DNA of 64,000 nt from Bemisia tabaci (Eukaryota; Arthropoda; Insecta; Hemiptera; Aleyrodidae), in NCBI RefSeq assembly GCF_918797505.1, contig NC_092802.1, forward strand, positions 15,273,883 to 15,337,882. Reading direction: 5' to 3'. The position numbers and the translations under genes were made by a program. The notes beneath the pieces are model-generated. The model saw nothing but the letters and a program-made list of their open reading frames with translations, was not told the origin of the DNA and searched no databases. This document shows positions 36,401-48,400 of the stretch, piece after piece; position 1 is the stretch's first letter; each line of letters begins with the position of its first letter.

Positions 36401-39400
36401 AAAACTTCTTGTTCCTTTTGAAACGCATGAATATTTGAACCAATGAAGCTTCCTCTTGATCTTTCCCAAGTTATCTATATCTCGTTAATTTAAGGTATCT
36501 GCACCCACTCTCATTGTCATTTTCTTAATTTTTCCGCAGGTGTGCAAGAAAGACTGTTGTTACGGTGAAGTTATGAGCAAGTCTGTCATTAAAGAAGCAA
36601 GTCAGTCAACACTCAACTCAGAAACCTCGGGAATTGGGTCTTCTGAGCTAGCTGGTTTATCCTATGATCCTGACAGTGATGCAAGTTCCTCCGTCAATGG
36701 ACTGCAACCTTCAGAAAACAATACGTCGCAGAAAAATCCTGTTTACCATCAAACTAGCACATCCCATTTTATCAATGCACCTAATGGAGGTGGGAATCAG
36801 ACTTATTCATCCACCGATTTTACAACATTTGTCATTGACACTAGTGGAAAGAATTGCAGAGACAATGAGGCTGCTGCCATAAATAACCATAACCCAAAAA
36901 TTAACCATGACGCGGCGAAAAATTTGGGAGATGACCTCTGCGATACATCGGAAAGTTCCACCAAAGCTGCCAAAAGTGAGTGGAATGACAAGGTCCTATC
37001 CAACGACAGAAATCGAATGAGTGTGAGTGTTTGCGTTGCAAGCAATGGAGTCGTCAGTAACTCCAAAAAAAGCAACGTATCAAACTCAGCACTCGTAGAG
37101 TCATGTTCTGTTTACGATTGGGTTGATTCAAGATCTTGGGATGTTGTGAATGACGATGAACGAGACATAAAAAGCAGGGAACAGAAAACACAGCTGCTAA
37201 AAAGTTTTTCAGATGAAATTAGTAGTAAGATTAATAAGCTCGAGCTAAAACCTAAAAGCGCAAGCGCTCGAAATGGTTCGTGCCTGCCATCAAAAACAAA
37301 TACGAGCAGTTCAAATAATTGCGATGCGCAGCAACCTACCTCAAGTACTCTGGTCAGCATTTATGAAGATTCTTTGGAGGCCTCACAAAAGTGTAGTCCA
37401 GAAGATAATATACAGAAGACTTCTGCTCCTAAGAACAACTTCTTTATTGACGCTTCCAGTTTGTTAGATGATAATGAACTAGATCAACCATCATATAGCA
37501 GCTTTTTACCAAATCAAACAGAATACCGCCATACAGACCATTTTGATCAAAACAAATCTAATAATCCAAGCTCTGAAGCTCAGTTAAACTCCAGCCAATC
37601 AAAGGAACCCGAAACGAGTGCAAAAGTTTCCGAACCCCAGACTGAAATGCCAAGATTGATACGGCAAAAAACATTCGAGCTTGAATCAAGTGAGGAAAAA
37701 CTTGCCATCTTGCGGAAAGAGTATGAAAAACAACTGGGTGACAAAGTATTCAACAAGAGTCGGACCATGAGCGAATCACAAAATGGAATTAATGAGAGCT
37801 CAAAGTCGGAGTTTCCAGCTGCCTGTTTCAAGAATGAAGTTCCATCTTTAAATTCGCCGGACTCATTAAACAACGATGATCAACCTGAAGAAAACTTCCA
37901 CCGCAAAGAGTTTGTCGAAGATTCCTTGAATGTGAGAGCAAACAAGGCAGTTGCAAAAAGTTGCTCTGATGAGCCCAGTGCAACGAGCACTCCTCAATCC
38001 TCTCCAAAATCTATGTGGAGCAAGGAAGTGGTGGGATGTGACGGTGAAAATGATAGCTTTGTCAGCCCTAAGAGCGACAAAAGCAAGGTGATTAGTCATG
38101 AATCCATACCGATTGTGTCCGGAGGGATTGAAGTTAAGGACATGTCAAATCCAATTAGTCTTGGGCACTCGAGTAACGCAAGTCCATCTATGTCTCGAAA
38201 AATTGAATCATCACCTATCTTGTCAAGTGGAGCTGTCAGCATGGAGGCAGAGCCAAAGGTGCGCAAGAAGCGGATTAATCCACTAAATAGCGAGTCTTGG
38301 ATCATTGATTTAAGTGATGTTTCAAAGTCATCAAACACTTCAAGATTTGATGATTCAGAAGATGCATCAACCCCACCGCGATCAGCAAAGTCATCGTCTT
38401 CAGGGTCAAGTTTCTTCATCGATCTTAACGAGCTCTCTAAAGACCAAGATAGTTCTCAAAGTCCAAAGCCTGTGAGTCAATTAAAACTTCTCAAGAACAG
38501 TCGGAAAGAGTTCCAGAAAGTGTTAAATGTCGAGAAGACGAAAGTTGATCAGAATCTGCAAACGAGAAGTTGTGGTTTTTTCGTTAATCTAAACGATGAG
38601 CCTTTGACCGTACCGCAAAGCTGTGCAAAAAGCAATGATAACTTGTTTACCATGTTCATTGACCTCAACGACACACCGAGGTCCAATTCGTTGGAACAAC
38701 CAGGCAGAGCAGCAATTGTCAGGAAAAGATTGCAATCTCATGCTGAAAAATTTTCACTGAAGCAAAACGCTAAGTCAGATGCAAGGAATCAGAATTTCGA
38801 ACATCCAGAAGTCGCAAAAGGCAAGTATCTTTTCAGTGACTTTGCTGTAGCTTCTAGTCGCAATCCTAGTCAACCCCAATCAGATCATAGTGATCACTCT
38901 GGATTCACCAAGAATCCAACCCCTAGAGTTTCAAGTGCACCGACCAGACATAAGAGGACGCATAGTATTTCGATCGATAAAATACAGCAGCAAATCAGTA
39001 GAATTCCTGATGTTGATAAATTTACTGCAGCCCAAAAGTCTGCGTGTTCTGGACCTGCATCTTTAAACACAAGTTATGGGAAAGGCATGACAGCCTCATG
39101 GCATGGTGCAAACAACAGCGGAGAAAATTCAAAAGTCATACCAAAATTAGCAACGGTAGATGATCTACAAGACATGAAGGTAGAAAAACCAGAAGAGTCA
39201 CTTAGTGCAAGTAATCACACCGATGTAAGTAACAACTCGACCAGTATATCAGAAATTGTGAATTCAAAGCACACTTTTATCCTGGAGGATGAAGATGCTA
39301 AAAACCGACAGTTGACCTACGATCTGGACACGTCTGCAACCAGTCATGACAATGCTAGTGATTTATCAAAGGATGACATCTCCAGTTCCGACATCTCAAA

Positions 39401-42400
39401 AACAGAGACAAATGTAAGAAGCAACCCTGGAGTAGGAAAAGTTTCAGTTTCCAAGAAAGCCTCTAGTCAGTTGCAATTAGATGACAGTTTCGTCAAACTG
39501 TCGGACATGGATAAAGAACCACTTAAAACGCAAAGCAACAAAAAGGGAGGCAGCAATCGTATGAGTCGGAGTATTCCAGAAGTCAGTTGGATTGAGTCTA
39601 AATTACAGTCTAAGTCAGCTACGAGTCGGTCGCTCAATCGACTATTCCCGCAGTTGAGTGCCAGTATCAACAGCAGAACATCTGATTATTCTGACACTGA
39701 CCTTTCAACCATTAGCAGTATGCACAGCAGTCTAGAGCCATCGGTCATAGGTAAGAATCAGCTGCTTGTACTTAAAGATAATTTAGCTTTTTTTTGGCAG
39801 TAAATAACTAGGTCCTAGTTAAAATACTTGATAACTAAGATTAAAAGAAGGAAAGTACCAAATTAATGAATAAAACATGGTAATTAAGTGAAAGGCAAAT
39901 CCTGATTTTATAAGTCTATTTTCTCAGCATAATTTTGAAATTATTCTATTGAAATCTTAAAGTTTAGAAAATTTCAACCTAAACTGTCATATTGAGTTCT
40001 AAAATCGTTCCATTTCTGTCCAAAATACTGGCCTCGAATGTTAGGGGACAGAGCCTCCTTCTACAAAGTACTAGGTCATCAAATGAACGTAGAGACTTAG
40101 AAAAACAATGTTCCTCTATGTAAGAGGACAAAAAGATTTTGAATTTAATGATCCTGTTGTCCCTGGAGCTTCACTAACAGGGCACAAGGGACTTGAAACT
40201 TTTCAATCTAATTTCCTTGTTCTTACTTCTCTTTTCAGAGAGCACTGAAGATAGTGAGCAAGAAACAAAGAACTGCTCGCAATTAGGTGAAGACTTACTG
40301 CGCATGTTTTTGGACGAAATCAGTCCTGATGTGATAGTCGAGGTTGGAGGAAGGCGAATCAAAGCTCATAAATGTATCCTATCCTCTCGATGCCAATATT
40401 TTGCTGCCATTTTAAGTGGGGGCTGGGTCCAATCAGCAGGCGATGTAATTTCGCTTCAAGGGTAAGTCTGTCCAGTCTTACCCCCAGTCTGTCAGTCCAT
40501 TTGCCATTAATTTTTATCCATTTTCCTTAACGTTTCAAGAAACAGTTTAGCTATAGGTGTTTCCAGGACTGTGGAACTTTATCCCAATTTTTTTAGTTTC
40601 TTCAATGTTAAATTCGAGAAAAATGTGCCTTCCGTTAAAAACTGTGATCTCAGTGTAGTCCCATCTTTCTATGTGAAATGCATCCCAAAAAAGGGAAGTA
40701 CAGAAGGTATTGGTTTCCATGAAACAAAACTTAGTATCCCAAAAAGATTTAAAAAAAGACAAATGGCATCATGTCATCAAGCTTTACAGTGTTCTCAATA
40801 CACATGAAAGCTGTATGCTTATCATCACCATATTTAATTCAGAATGTTCTTTATTGAATTAAGATAAAGCAATTGAGTTGAGCAATGGATCCGACAAGGC
40901 AAACCTAAAAAAAACGAATTAATGTAAAACATTTTATCTTAATAGCAGCACAATTGAACAGTAAGGCGCAAATGCAAGGAACCTTTTGTCATTTTCCTTT
41001 ATTGTACAACCAATTTTGAGCAACTTTTCATACCTATACTCAAGACTAAGGTGCAGTAAATCTCTTGAAAACTGCCCTTGGAGAGGATAAGACCTGTGGA
41101 TAAGGCCTCAGTCATTCAACTATCTAATTTATCAGTGGACTAATTTTTTCGTTTTTAATCCTCCACAGATTTTCCTACAATGTCGTCCATTTTGCATTGT
41201 GCCATATTTACAGTGGAGCCAGCAACATCCCTGACTCAATAAGTATAGTTGAGCTTGCCACTCTCGCTGATATGTTGTGTCTAGAAGGTCTCAAAGAAGT
41301 CATCTCTTATACCCTAAAGTTAAAGTACTGTCACTTCTTTCACAAGGTTTGTTCTAATTTTAACTGTTGTAATTTGTTTTCTGTTGATTCATCTAATTTA
41401 AAATCTGACTGGTTTGTTTAATGCTAGTCATGTAATGATATTGATGATAAACATCCTTGATTTTTACAAGGAAAAGTTTATAAGAAACGTTTACGCTGTG
41501 GTTGTGAAACAACTTTTTGTGGTAGATACCTCTACCAAACATGTTTCGAAAACCTTTAGTGGGATGTGCCATAGACATGTTAAATGAAAAGCTCTCTTTG
41601 AAGCTGCATACAGATGTGTTGCATTCGGTAATACATAAAACAAAATTTTCTCCCTTAAGGAAAACAATGAATTCGAAAATTTCATTATTATGTAATTTCT
41701 GAAATATATTTTACCCAGTAATAAGCAAAGATAGGCTAGTCTCTAACTCTTCACACTTATCATTTGTCAACAGCCTTGTAGTATTTGCACTGTTGGAGTG
41801 CTGGAGTGCCTGACTTTAGCCGCAGCCTATGGTTTAGATGACCTTTACAGGAAGTGTCTCCGGTGGATCAATAAGCATTTTACGAAACTGTGGATAACCA
41901 AGCCGTTTGCCTCCCTACCGAGAGAGCTCATTGACAAGTGCTACAAGCAACTAGTGGCTCACATTGTAAGTTCGACATCTGTTCCAAACTATTTTGATTT
42001 ATTAAAACTGCTTTGAAATATTTCAAGACTGCTCCTGTTATTTGAAAAGGAGTATTGTAAAATTAAATACCTAAAAATATGACGCCCTCTATGTTTTACA
42101 ATTGAAATTTTTAACACGTCTGTCATTTTGAAATTTACCATCATGGATATCGTTTTCTATCTAAAATAATAATAAGGAAAATTGTTGGCCAAAGTGTGAA
42201 ACCTCATATCTCCATTTGCTATGTTGCAGACTTCCCGTCATACTTTATTTTCCCTTTGGAAAACTAGTCATTGTAATTTTTTGAAAGCTTCCTTGAATTT
42301 CCTCTGTATCATTTAATATTCTGTAAAACTCTCGAGCTTTAAAGTTGGCTTGTCTCTCTTGGAAAAAATAAAATGGGAACGAAAATCTTGAAATATCATA

Positions 42401-45400
42401 GTGGAGGTACGTAGTTTTGCACTTTGGCCATCTATATGTAATGTAATTCATTGTGTGAAATCATACCTTGTACATTGCACGGAAAAAAATTAAATTGCTG
42501 ATTCAACAATTCAATTGCTTAAAACAGTGAGTGCAATGTTTCAATGTAGATTTTACAACAAAAAAATGCTACTTCAACCACCCCCGTGGTTAAGTTAGTT
42601 CACAATGTGGGTAGAGTAGCATTTTTTTGTTGTAAAATCTACGTTGAAACATTGCACTCACTGTTTTTAGCAATTGAATTGTTGAATCAGCAATTTATTT
42701 TTTTCCGTGTGGTCCTGCAGCCTCCAATATGTTTTTGGTATAATTGTTGATCGGTCTTGATTCCAGACTGTTGATTCTATATTGGATCAGTTCTTGAACT
42801 GCAAGTGTTTCAACGACAGTATTCCAAGCTCTCGCTGGGCAGAAGTATTACACGAGCTCGCTAAACGTTTGAATGATGCTTGTATCAAGTACACCGCCCA
42901 GCACTTCTCCATCGTCATCTCCACTCACAAGTGAGTCAATCGTCAAAGCTCTACTTAAAATACCTATCATAAATATAGCCAGTGACAACTAATAGTATTA
43001 AACGTGATAACATCATTTCAGGGGTGCAGAGAGTACCCTTTTGTTTCATCTAATGTTACTTTGTCTCTCAATACCTTCAAATATTCAATTCAGGTAGATA
43101 GATATAAGGTATATGGTTCTTGTGGTAGTTACAATATTTTTAAATAAAATTAATCTGAATAATGAAATTATAAAGAACCAAACAACAAGCCTTGGCAGTC
43201 TCATAAAAATGTTGAAGAGCCCTGCAAATGTGGAAAAAGGGAAAATTTTCAGGGATCAAAAGTTGAAAGTTGAGATAGAAAGAAGAATAAGGTCATCACT
43301 CAGGAAATTGGTGGGCGATTTCTAGGAAAACCAGCGTAAAAATATGGAAAGTTGAAAAAATGCATGCCCTTGCGTTCTAACAGATACTCATTCTTTTCTC
43401 AGATTTTCAACTCTTACCAATGGAACGATTCACTTCAAAAGTAAATAGCTTTCCCACAACTTAGGGTAACAGTTCCAGGGAAATCGACCATACTGAAGAC
43501 AATAAGATTTTTTTTCGTTTTTTTTGTTTTGCTTTGAATTTTTGCTAGTAATGATAAATCATAAGGAAAAAAACCATCATGAAGAAAAAAAAACTGTCCC
43601 AGTGCATATACGGGAATTGTGCAATTTTTTCAATAATGAAGAACCAGTTAGTGAATACTGATGACTCATTTTTAATGGTTCTGAAAGTAGTGCTGGTGGC
43701 CTCAAAACTGTTTTTTCTTGGTGACTGATGTGTCCGGGGAAACCAGAGTCAACTGCCTCAAAAAAAAACATGAGTTTTTCCCTTTGTTTTATTGTAGAAT
43801 TACTTTTGTGCTGTTCTCTGTTGTTATTTTGTAAACACTCTGAAATAATATATGAAAATTTTACTGTTCCTTGTCAAAAAATAGCTGTCTCAGATTGGAA
43901 TTTTTTCTACGCTTTAGATATTTTGTGGGATTGAACTAAGTGAATTTGACTCAAGCTGATGGTTTATTTGAGCGTGAATTGGACTAGATTTTGCAATTAG
44001 AAACCACTGTTTCTGGCTCATTCATAAATTCGCAAAGGGAAACTAACGGCAAAGATTTTGTTTCTAAAATGAGCCAAAAATAGTATGTAGTTCTTTATTA
44101 CAAAATGTAGTCCAATTGATTCTGAGATTGAAACAGAACTTCAACTTTTGCTTCTATGTACTCATTTATATTGCCATACCAAGGAAGATTGTCATATGAG
44201 CCCTTACACGTTACAATATTTCCATTAATAAACCATGAATTTACCGGGAAAATTTGAATAATTGTTTTCAAATTTTTCAGATAATTTTGTTTGAAATTTC
44301 ATCTAAAATATCTTAAAAATTCAAATTAGATATATATGCATAATTTTCCAAAAAAATACATGCTTTTTCGGGGTTTTGTAACTCTTAAATGTTCATACAG
44401 CATTCTTCCATGGTCCGGTAGTATAAGGAATTTCTTAAAATTATTTTTAAATAACACATATTACATCTTATGATTTGTATCATACTAACTTTGTTGACTC
44501 AACTTTAGTTGTAAGTTGCTTTTTCAAATTATTATTTTATATACATAATTTTTAAGCAACTCCTTAAACTTGGATGCAGTGTCAGAAAAAATGTAGTTTC
44601 ATTGTTTTTTCCTTCTTACTTTAATTTGTTTGTAAAATCTTTTGTAGATTTGCCGTACTATTGAAAGACACTTCTGTGGATAGAGCCTATATCCAGACAA
44701 ATATCTTACGTGCTGCAGACCTATTATCACCTGATGAATCTTGCAAGAGCTATGGGGCTATCAATAAATTGATTTCTCTCCACAGATCGCTTGATGGCAC
44801 CCCTGATATTGTAAGTATGCAAAGTTGTTACTTAAATTGGGTCTTGCTTATAACATGAGGTTGTTCTTCATTTAAACAGGGAGTTTAGGATGACAAGGTC
44901 TTCAAGATTTAGGGGGATCCCTAGAAAAGTCAGTAAATTTTCAAAAATGCAAAGTAAAGAAAGGACCTTGCACACCTCTTATGGGAAGCTGTACCATAAA
45001 GAACCCATTTTTTTTATGGCATTCGATTCTCCTCAAGATGCTGATCAAAAGTTATCATTGCGCCAACTTTCTACGATGCACGGTTTTTGATAAAAACGGC
45101 CGAGAAGATTCAATTATTCGGCGACAGTGAATGTAAAAAAACAAAGCATTCGAGAACAGGCCCGATGTAAATAAGGAAAAAACGTAGCGGGTTTCTGTCT
45201 TCTTATCTGTACCTGCCGACTTTGGGGCTATCTCCCTCCCGCTCTCGTCCGGTTGACGTTCACTGTTATTCTCCAACTTTCCTGTTCTTATGCTCCCCAA
45301 GAATCTGATTTGGGTGGTCGAGCAAAATGACGTGCGGAATCCGAGATAAGACTGCCAGTCGGTGCGGGAGTCCCCCTGATTTTCTTGTTGACATACAGCA

Positions 45401-48400
45401 CTCGAGTGCTGAAATGAGGAATTTTTCTGGCTGTTTACCGCCGAATAATTGAATCTTCTCGACGGTTTTTCGCGAAAACGGTGCATCGTAGAAAGTTGGC
45501 ACGTTGATAACTTTTGATCAGCATCTTGAGGAGAATCGAATGTCATAAAAAAATTAAGGTTTCTTCATGGTGCAGCTTCCCATAAGAGGTGTGCGGGATC
45601 CTTTGTCTATCCAACCTTGAATTTCTTTGTCATGTCAAAACTTTTAAATAGCTCTGGTATCCTTTCTGCGTTCTATTAGCAGAGCTTGAATTTTGCACCA
45701 GATATTTCTTCATACCCAAGATTCTGGAAAAGTCAAGAAATTTTTTGTTTGGATAATCGCTCACTAGATGGCACAAGTTTCTTGCCACCAGTGACCGCTT
45801 GCCCAAGTCTCGGGCTGGTTTTCACGACCTCTCCAAGCTTGGTAGCAGGAAATTCAGGAGGCTGCACTACACTGAGGATTGGCCCAATAAGGCCGAAACG
45901 CGTCTGCAGTTGCCTTCTTAAATGGTCGTTACTAGTGTTGCACCAAACAGCATATCTCTTTGAGGAGAAATTGTGCTTCTGTGTGAGCTTTTGCCCTCTG
46001 TATCGAGATTTTCAGCTTTATGCTGATTTTTAATGCATGTTGGCTAAAAAATTCCACCATACTAAATTTTTGGAATGGAAACCTTGATTAATCCAGAAGA
46101 AGTCCAGAAATAATTTTCTTCTCGAATTCTTAGTCAGGAAATTTTTGACCACGCCAAAAACCTGAGACAAGACACCTTGAAATATTTATTTTTTTTACAG
46201 ATTTGTTTTTGTTATAACCCTTATTTTAGCTGATTTATTGTAGAAACAACGCATCAGTTTACCAAAGTGGTCCATTATTTACCCAAGGAAATATCCAAAA
46301 CAACTTTCATTCATAAGAATTTTTGCATCTCTATCAATTACTGTTTTATCCTTGGTTTTATTTCAGCATTTTGTGGAGTTCCTGAACGAAATCCACTCAA
46401 AAGTAGAAGAAGTATTGGTTAAACTAGCGCGAAGAGCGGTCAAAACCATATCCTGGAACTTGATGGATGGTGAGCTCCGAAGCAAGATTCAGAAGCTTGC
46501 ATGTCTTGTCCTGGTTCCGGGAACTGAAAAATCCAGGATTAGACCCATACATAACGTAAGCATATAATACATATATAATTCAATGAATTTGCTGAGGACC
46601 TCAAGCTATACAGAAGAGAGTTTAAGTGACAGCAAGCCATTTTGTTGAGAAAAACAGTCCGTCACATATGATTTTTTTTTTTTTGCTTGGTGCATTAGTG
46701 CAAGGACATTGTAATGCGGTAGGTCTGTCGTGCCAAAGAGTTACAGAAAAATGAATAGACTTCTTAATGGCCTAAAAATCACACCCATGCTCAGCATGCC
46801 AAAAGCTGAACATACCTAATCTGCATCATGCAATTTCGTAGAGATCCGACAGGAGAATGGACTCACGTGTCAAAAAACATAATTTTGAAATATTAACTTT
46901 GCTGCTTAGAGAAGTGTTTTACAAATGCTTTTGAACCAAAAACCCCCAGAAATGTCTAACCAAACGTGAGCTATGGCAGTTTAAAGTTTGTAGTGCAGAA
47001 ATCTTAGTTTTAAGAAAAGGCTGTTCAGAGACTGAATCTCCCATTTTTAGGGATTAAAATTGTCAACATAAAATGCAGCTTCTCATCCGCCTTTTGGACC
47101 AAAATGAGATAGAACGTTCTATCGAAAATTTTGCCTCTAGATTCCCTATTTTTGTGGACAATCACAAGTGAATAAATTTATTAATCAATAAATATTCTCC
47201 CTTAATTTTACAGAAAAGTCCGTCTATAAAGATTGGTTTCATATCTCTTACAGAGGAGTTAGTCAGTAGAAGCCCGTAGAAGCTTTACTATAGAAATTCA
47301 GTCAATGAAAGTTGAAAATACTTCAATTTAATTTTAAAATCGAACTTTCTACTTGTTAATCCAGAGAAAATTGGGTCTCTGAAGTGCGTTTTTTGCCAGT
47401 TTTACACACTTTATCAATTGAAAAAATGTGAGTAAACAAGTAGCGAGCTCCTCTCTTCTCGCTTCGCGCTTGCCAGGGAGATAAGACGGCTTGTCAACTC
47501 ATTTCAAAACAAAAGGCTTCAAATCTTTGACTCAGCATTTTCTCAGTATGATAGCATATTTTAAATCGCCAAGGAATGTACTTTTCAGGCCCAATTTCCT
47601 CCAGATTAGCACATCGAAAGTTCGGTTTAAGCAGCTCAGGAGATCCTAGGGCACATCATATAAAAAAATATTAAAATTTTACGGGCGCTCAATTTCTTGA
47701 TATTTCGTACGTAATCCTTAAATTAGGATTATTGACATAATATCTTGAATGTAAGAAGTAGAATAAAAATAGTTGTTATTTTTTAAATTTTGTCTCCTTT
47801 TACTCAGCGTCATGAAACATCCAATTCAAGAACTATCGAGCTTCACAAAGTGAAATTAGTTATCAATGGAGAGTCTGACGAATCTTCAAGCAACAAAGCA
47901 GTCAGCAGTAGTACAACTAGACCAAAAACGTGGCCCTCACAAAATTTTGCTCAGGTTCGTTGCATACCTTATCCAATATTACGTTCTTATGAGATGAATA
48001 AAGAAGCCAGAAGCTTATTATTCAGTAAATAGGTGGAAAACCATACACAATTTTAATCTATGACCAACATTCACAATTTGTCTTAGAATTTGAAAGTTAG
48101 CCTTTTGTCAAATGAGTCAGTTTAAAATTGAGATAAAATCATTGCATTTCTCTCACTTTGGATAAAAAATTTCTTGTGCGGAAAAATACTTTTTCACCTC
48201 TTCATTTTTTTCCTTCTCTTGAAGGATCAAGAATGATAAATCAATACAATTTTTAAGCGACAAAAAACAGTCAATCCTTCAGGACATTGATTCTCTTGAC
48301 TTCAAAAACTTAAGAAGTAAGGGGAAAAAGGAATGGAAGTTCCCAAGAAAGTATTTTCTGTCATTGCTTCTAGGGTTTGAATTAAAATTGACTCCGCTTA

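Noticed and set aside
45055..45546. 163-codon minus-strand open frame
   Set aside because: It spans the long inverted repeat at 44,960-45,604; the similar peptide read on the plus strand from the other arm shows it is a by-product of the palindrome.
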